Source: Candidatus Omnitrophota bacterium (GTDB lineage Bacteria > Omnitrophota > Gorgyraeia > Gygaellales > Profunditerraquicolaceae). From it: 7,844 bases of DNA. A program made the translations under genes and the position numbers. Numbering within the stretch: the first letter of the stretch is position 1; each line of letters begins with the position of its first letter. The notes below the pieces were generated by a model that saw nothing but the letters and a program-made list of their open reading frames with translations, was not told where the DNA came from and searched no databases. The stretch spans positions 1 to 7,844 of the forward strand of contig VGKK01000046.1 of NCBI GenBank assembly GCA_016867095.1, given 5' to 3'. Shown here piece after piece: positions 5,787-7,844 of the stretch.

Positions 5787-5936
5787 ATGAAAAAGCCCTT
5801 CACCGTATTATTGAAAGCATGTTTGATTATAATTATTATTTTTATATTATTCTGGATATATGAACTTTTCTTTCTCTGGAGCATATCAAAAGGTCGGCCA
5901 TGTATAGAGCGGCGCGATATAAGCGAAAGTCATTGA
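5787..5936 (+). CDS. Possible 49-residue single-span membrane peptide
   Basis: A short frame that I do not recognise. It starts MKKPF, followed by a strongly hydrophobic stretch (about residues 6-31) containing IIIIIFILFWIYELFFLW, then a polar tail (SKGRPCIERRDISESH). Two lysines before a long hydrophobic helix fit a single transmembrane segment with a cytoplasmic N-terminus. It starts 14 bases after tRNA-Cys, and its stop lies 8 bases before the preferred start of the next gene, which favours a real small gene. Against it, there is no convincing Shine-Dalgarno (only GCGG next to the ATG), and AT-rich DNA gives hydrophobic codons by chance. Alternatively this stretch is just the leader of the downstream pair. 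Confidence 0.4.
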   Translation: MKKPFTVLLKACLIIIIIFILFWIYELFFLWSISKGRPCIERRDISESH

Positions 5937-5944
5937 GTGCAGTA

Positions 5945-6157
5945 ATGAGGCAAAGCAGACTTAATAATAGAGCATTACTGGATAAGGCAAGATTTACGTG
6001 TCTAGAAAAAGAAAAGAAAATTTGGTTACAAGGCTTATCTATGAAAAAGGCGATTGCGCTTGAGGAGATACTACTTGCTACGCCTTTGGCCGATGCTAAA
6101 TACAGATTTCCAGATTATCCTGTATGCTTGAAAAACCTGCTTGGGAAAAAGACATGA
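5945..6157 (+). CDS. Small protein of unknown function, partner of the nucleotidyltransferase
   Basis: A 70-residue basic protein from ATG 5945; the same frame can also start at ATG 5900 (85 residues). I favour 5945 because a weak GAGTG (5935-5939) precedes it and it clears the stop of the upstream short frame. I recognise no family. Visible features are a basic N-terminus, a helical stretch with IWLQGLSMKKAIALEEILLA, and a C-terminal part rich in aromatic residues and proline (YRFPDYPVCLKNLLGKK). The pattern WLQGLS-x-x-x-AI-x-LEE-x-LL resembles small alpha-helical partners encoded before nucleotidyltransferase toxins, but this is impressionistic. Its stop TGA (6155-6157) overlaps ATG 6154 of the next gene, implying translational coupling and a joint function, for example antitoxin or cognate substrate. 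Confidence 0.6.
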   Translation: MRQSRLNNRALLDKARFTCLEKEKKIWLQGLSMKKAIALEEILLATPLADAKYRFPDYPVCLKNLLGKKT

Positions 6158-6720
6158 AAAAGGCTACGTTGGAATATGTCTATAGCAAGACAGTGAATTT
6201 TTTAGAACGCAATAAATATGGTTATATTGTTATTGGCGGTATAGCTGCCGGTATTTTGGGCGAACCCAGGTTTACCGGCGATGTTGATATTGATATACTA
6301 TTAAATAAGAACCAGATTAGCCATTTTTTGAATAAAGCAAAAAAGGCGGGCTTTAAAGTTAATGCCAAAATATGTAAAAGTCGCATAAAGGAGTCCGGGA
6401 CATTCCAGATCAATTGCGGCAGCTTTCATATTGATTTTATTATTGCTTCTACAGCGTTTGAGAAAGAAGCGTTTAAAAGAAAGCAGAAATTGAAATTGTA
6501 TGGCGTAAAGGCTTATTTCCCCACTCCAGAGGACATTGTTCTTTTAAAAATTATTCCCGGCAGGCTGCAGGATCTTTCTGATGTGGAAAAAATAGCCGCC
6601 AGGCATAAGGCAAAATTGGATACTAAATATTTAGCGGATTGGGCGAGGCGCTTATCTGAGGAAGCCCAAGATATGCGCATAGTTAATGAATTGCAAAAAT
6701 TATTAAAACAGGGGAAATAA
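6154..6720 (+). CDS. AbiEii-like / DUF6036-type nucleotidyltransferase
   Basis: A 188-residue protein of the DNA polymerase beta-like nucleotidyltransferase fold. The catalytic core is IGGIAAGILG (residues 27-36), then RFTGDVDID (39-47) with candidate metal ligands D43 and D45. A third carboxylate is D94 in FHIDFII. A later block, TPEDIVLLK (124-132, K132) followed by GRLQDLSDVEKI (136-147), matches the conserved C-terminal motif of AbiEii/AbiGii toxin-type and related stand-alone nucleotidyltransferases. Such enzymes transfer a nucleotide to tRNA, protein or another acceptor, and many are toxins with a small antitoxin. Start ATG 6154 is preferred because it overlaps the upstream stop (ATGA); ATG 6124 would add 10 residues inside the upstream gene. 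The fold is confident; the substrate and any toxin role are inference. Confidence 0.85.
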   Translation: MKKATLEYVYSKTVNFLERNKYGYIVIGGIAAGILGEPRFTGDVDIDILLNKNQISHFLNKAKKAGFKVNAKICKSRIKESGTFQINCGSFHIDFIIASTAFEKEAFKRKQKLKLYGVKAYFPTPEDIVLLKIIPGRLQDLSDVEKIAARHKAKLDTKYLADWARRLSEEAQDMRIVNELQKLLKQGK

Positions 6721-6738
6721 TTTTTGATTAAATTTATC

Positions 6739-6821
6739 GCCGGGGTGTTGGAATGGCAGACAATGCGGACTTAAAATCCGCCGCTCGTAAGAGCGTGAGG
6801 GTTCAACTCCCTCCCCCGGCA
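6739..6821 (+). tRNA. tRNA-Leu (anticodon UAA)
   Basis: The acceptor GCCGGGG (6739-6745) pairs with CCCCGGC (6814-6820), with discriminator A6821, the Leu identity base. The anticodon stem GCGGA/TCCGC (6765-6769 and 6777-6781) encloses loop CTTAAAA with anticodon TAA at 6772-6774. A class II long variable arm CGCTC-GTAA-GAGCG (6782-6795) is present. The T stem GAGGG/CCCTC (6797-6801 and 6809-6813) has loop TTCAACT. The 3' CCA is not encoded (CTT follows), so a CCA-adding enzyme is needed, unlike for tRNA-Cys in this window. Confidence 0.96.
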
Positions 6822-6825
6822 CTTT

Positions 6826-6858
6826 AAGGATAAAATGCAAATAAAGAAACATGAATAA
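6826..6858 (+). promoter_or_regulatory. Mini-ORF with the only Shine-Dalgarno, overlapping the antirepressor start
   Basis: AAGGA (6826-6830) is spaced 4 bases from ATG 6835, which opens a seven-codon frame (MQIKKHE) that ends with TAA at 6856-6858. This overlaps ATG 6851 of the downstream gene in another frame. ATG 6851 itself has no good Shine-Dalgarno, and its frame has a stop at 6842-6844, so no upstream start exists. Translational coupling through the mini-ORF is possible but speculative. Confidence 0.25.
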
Positions 6859-7693
6859 AGAAATAACCGCGACAAGAATTGCGATTTTTCGAAAAAGAGA
6901 GATTAGGAAGGCCATTCATAATAATGAATGGTGGTTTGTGGTTAACGATGTTGTGTTAGCGCTTACGGATTCGCCGAATGTTCAGGACTATATCAAAAAG
7001 ATGCGCAAGCGTGATGAGGAGCTCGGCAAGGGGTGGGGACAAATTGTCACCCCCCTTTTGGTCAGGACCTCCGGAGGAGATCAAAAGCTCAATTGCGCCA
7101 ACACAGAAGGCATTTTCCGCATTATTCAATCAATACCGTCTCCCAAAGCAGAGCCTTTTAAACGTTGGTTGGCCCGGGTAGGCTATGAACGCATTCAGGA
7201 AATAGAGAACCCAGAGCTGGCGACAAAGAGAACAAGAGCATTATACAAAGCCAAGGGCTATAGTGATGAATGGGTTGAGAAACGGATGCGCGGCATTGCT
7301 ATCCGCGAAGAGCTAACAGATCAGTGGCAGGAGAGGGGTATTAAGGAACAGAAAGAATACGAAATATTGACCGCTGAAATATCCAAAGCCACGTTTGGTA
7401 TGACGCCTTCGGCTTATAAGAAGCATAAGGGGCTTAAACGCGAGAATCTGCGAGATCATATGACTGATCTTGAGCTAATCTTTTCAATGCTTGGCGAGGC
7501 CTCAACCAAAGAGATCGCAGTCAATAAAGATGCGCAAGGGTTTATTAAAAATAAACAAGCTGCTTTTGAAGGCGGTTCTGTTGCGGGTAATGCTAGAAGA
7601 GAGCTTGAGCGCAAAAGCGGTAAAAAAGTGATCAGCAGAGAAAATTATAAAAAACTACCGCAGAATCAAAAATTACTGGAAAAAGCCAAATAA
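6851..7693 (+). CDS. Bro-N / phage antirepressor-like protein
   Basis: A 280-residue protein of the Bro-N antirepressor-like family common in prophages and bacterial genomes. The N-terminal Bro-N part has IRKAIHNNEWWFVVNDVVLALTDS (residues 18-41), then YIKKMRKRDEEL. Next come a loop (GKGWGQIVTPLLV), NTEGIFRIIQSIPSPKAEPFKRWLARVG and EIENPELATKR. The middle region reads GYSDEWVEKRMRGIAIREELTDQW. The C-terminal region has LKRENLRDHMTDLELIFSMLGEAST, then FEGGSVAGNARRELE. All blocks occur in the usual order and the length looks complete, so the gene appears intact. It lies 29 bases after tRNA-Leu, a common integration neighbourhood, although no integrase or phage structural gene is visible. Bro-N proteins bind DNA and can relieve repression; the target here is unknown. 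Confidence 0.85.
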   Translation: MNKEITATRIAIFRKREIRKAIHNNEWWFVVNDVVLALTDSPNVQDYIKKMRKRDEELGKGWGQIVTPLLVRTSGGDQKLNCANTEGIFRIIQSIPSPKAEPFKRWLARVGYERIQEIENPELATKRTRALYKAKGYSDEWVEKRMRGIAIREELTDQWQERGIKEQKEYEILTAEISKATFGMTPSAYKKHKGLKRENLRDHMTDLELIFSMLGEASTKEIAVNKDAQGFIKNKQAAFEGGSVAGNARRELERKSGKKVISRENYKKLPQNQKLLEKAK

Positions 7694-7708
7694 ATATAGG
7701 TGAGAACT

Positions 7709-7844
7709 TTGTTTTGGAATAGAAAAAATCAGGAAAACCAATTTGAATGGCTTGAAATGCCGGGTTGCTTTGAACGCCATTTGCAGAGACGGCATCGCAA
7801 TCCTCTTTTTCCTGAAGAAAGAAGAACAATTTTAAACAAGGAAC
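7709..7844 (+). CDS. Start of an unrecognised gene, 3'-truncated by the window edge
   Basis: A frame opens at TTG 7709 and stays open to the window end (45 codons). AGGTGAG (7698-7704) gives a convincing ribosome binding site 4 bases upstream, which favours TTG; an in-frame GTG at 7700 would overlap that site. Visible residues include FEWLEMPGCFERHLQRRH and NPLFPEERRTIL. The F-x-x-HL-x-x-x-H pattern followed by PEER vaguely recalls zinc-finger regulators such as MucR/Ros, but only one cysteine is seen, so I assign no family. It starts 15 bases after the antirepressor-like gene and may be co-transcribed with it. Confidence 0.5.
   Translation, partial: MFWNRKNQENQFEWLEMPGCFERHLQRRHRNPLFPEERRTILNKE

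Noticed and set aside
6124..6126. ATG 6124 as the start of the nucleotidyltransferase
   Set aside because: It lies inside the upstream gene without a ribosome binding site, whereas ATG 6154 forms an ATGA overlap with the upstream stop.
6703..6915. Minus-strand frame containing a GVEPSRSYERRILSPHCLPFQHPG-like stretch
   Set aside because: This is the antisense translation of tRNA-Leu, a well-known source of spurious protein annotations. The remainder overlaps the start of the antirepressor-like gene.
6978..7181. Plus-strand 67-residue frame inside the antirepressor-like gene
   Set aside because: It is a shadow frame within a well-supported coding sequence, with no domain or ribosome binding site.

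Overview
The window reads as a chromosomal stretch of a bacterium with a Gram-negative-type cell plan: YidC carries the end of a periplasmic domain, and housekeeping genes are tightly packed on the + strand with 1-4 base overlaps. GC content is moderate. Gene order, protein style and the AAATCCGAA-type intergenic palindrome suggest an uncultivated lineage such as Omnitrophota (OP3) or a relative. That placement is inference from memory, not a search result.

Region 1 (1-3337) is a yidC / jag-like / parA-parB / ndk block. YidC is cut at its 5' end by the window edge and overlaps a 66-residue Jag_N-only protein. A good sigma70-type promoter and a short hairpin leader precede parA. parA, parB and ndk are chained by TAATG junctions. 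The theme is membrane protein insertion, chromosome segregation and nucleotide supply.

Region 2 (3338-3516) is a noncoding gap filled by a 131-base nested inverted repeat with exact 12-bp ends, resembling a MITE or REP-like element.

Region 3 (3517-5772) is a yicC-gmk-rpoZ-coaC operon ending 5 bases before tRNA-Cys(GCA). CoaC is a decarboxylase domain without the usual fused CoaB synthetase.

Region 4 (5773-7844) is accessory in character. It holds a possible 49-residue membrane peptide, a small unrecognised protein overlapping an AbiEii-like nucleotidyltransferase by ATGA (a toxin-antitoxin-like layout), tRNA-Leu(UAA), a complete Bro-N antirepressor-like gene, and the start of a further gene running off the window.

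The points most worth a second look are the missing groove arginine in YidC, the solo Jag_N protein, the structured leader of parA without a Shine-Dalgarno, the long palindrome, the split CoaC and the candidate nucleotidyltransferase module. I see no CRISPR array, no insertion-sequence transposase and no canonical parS site.
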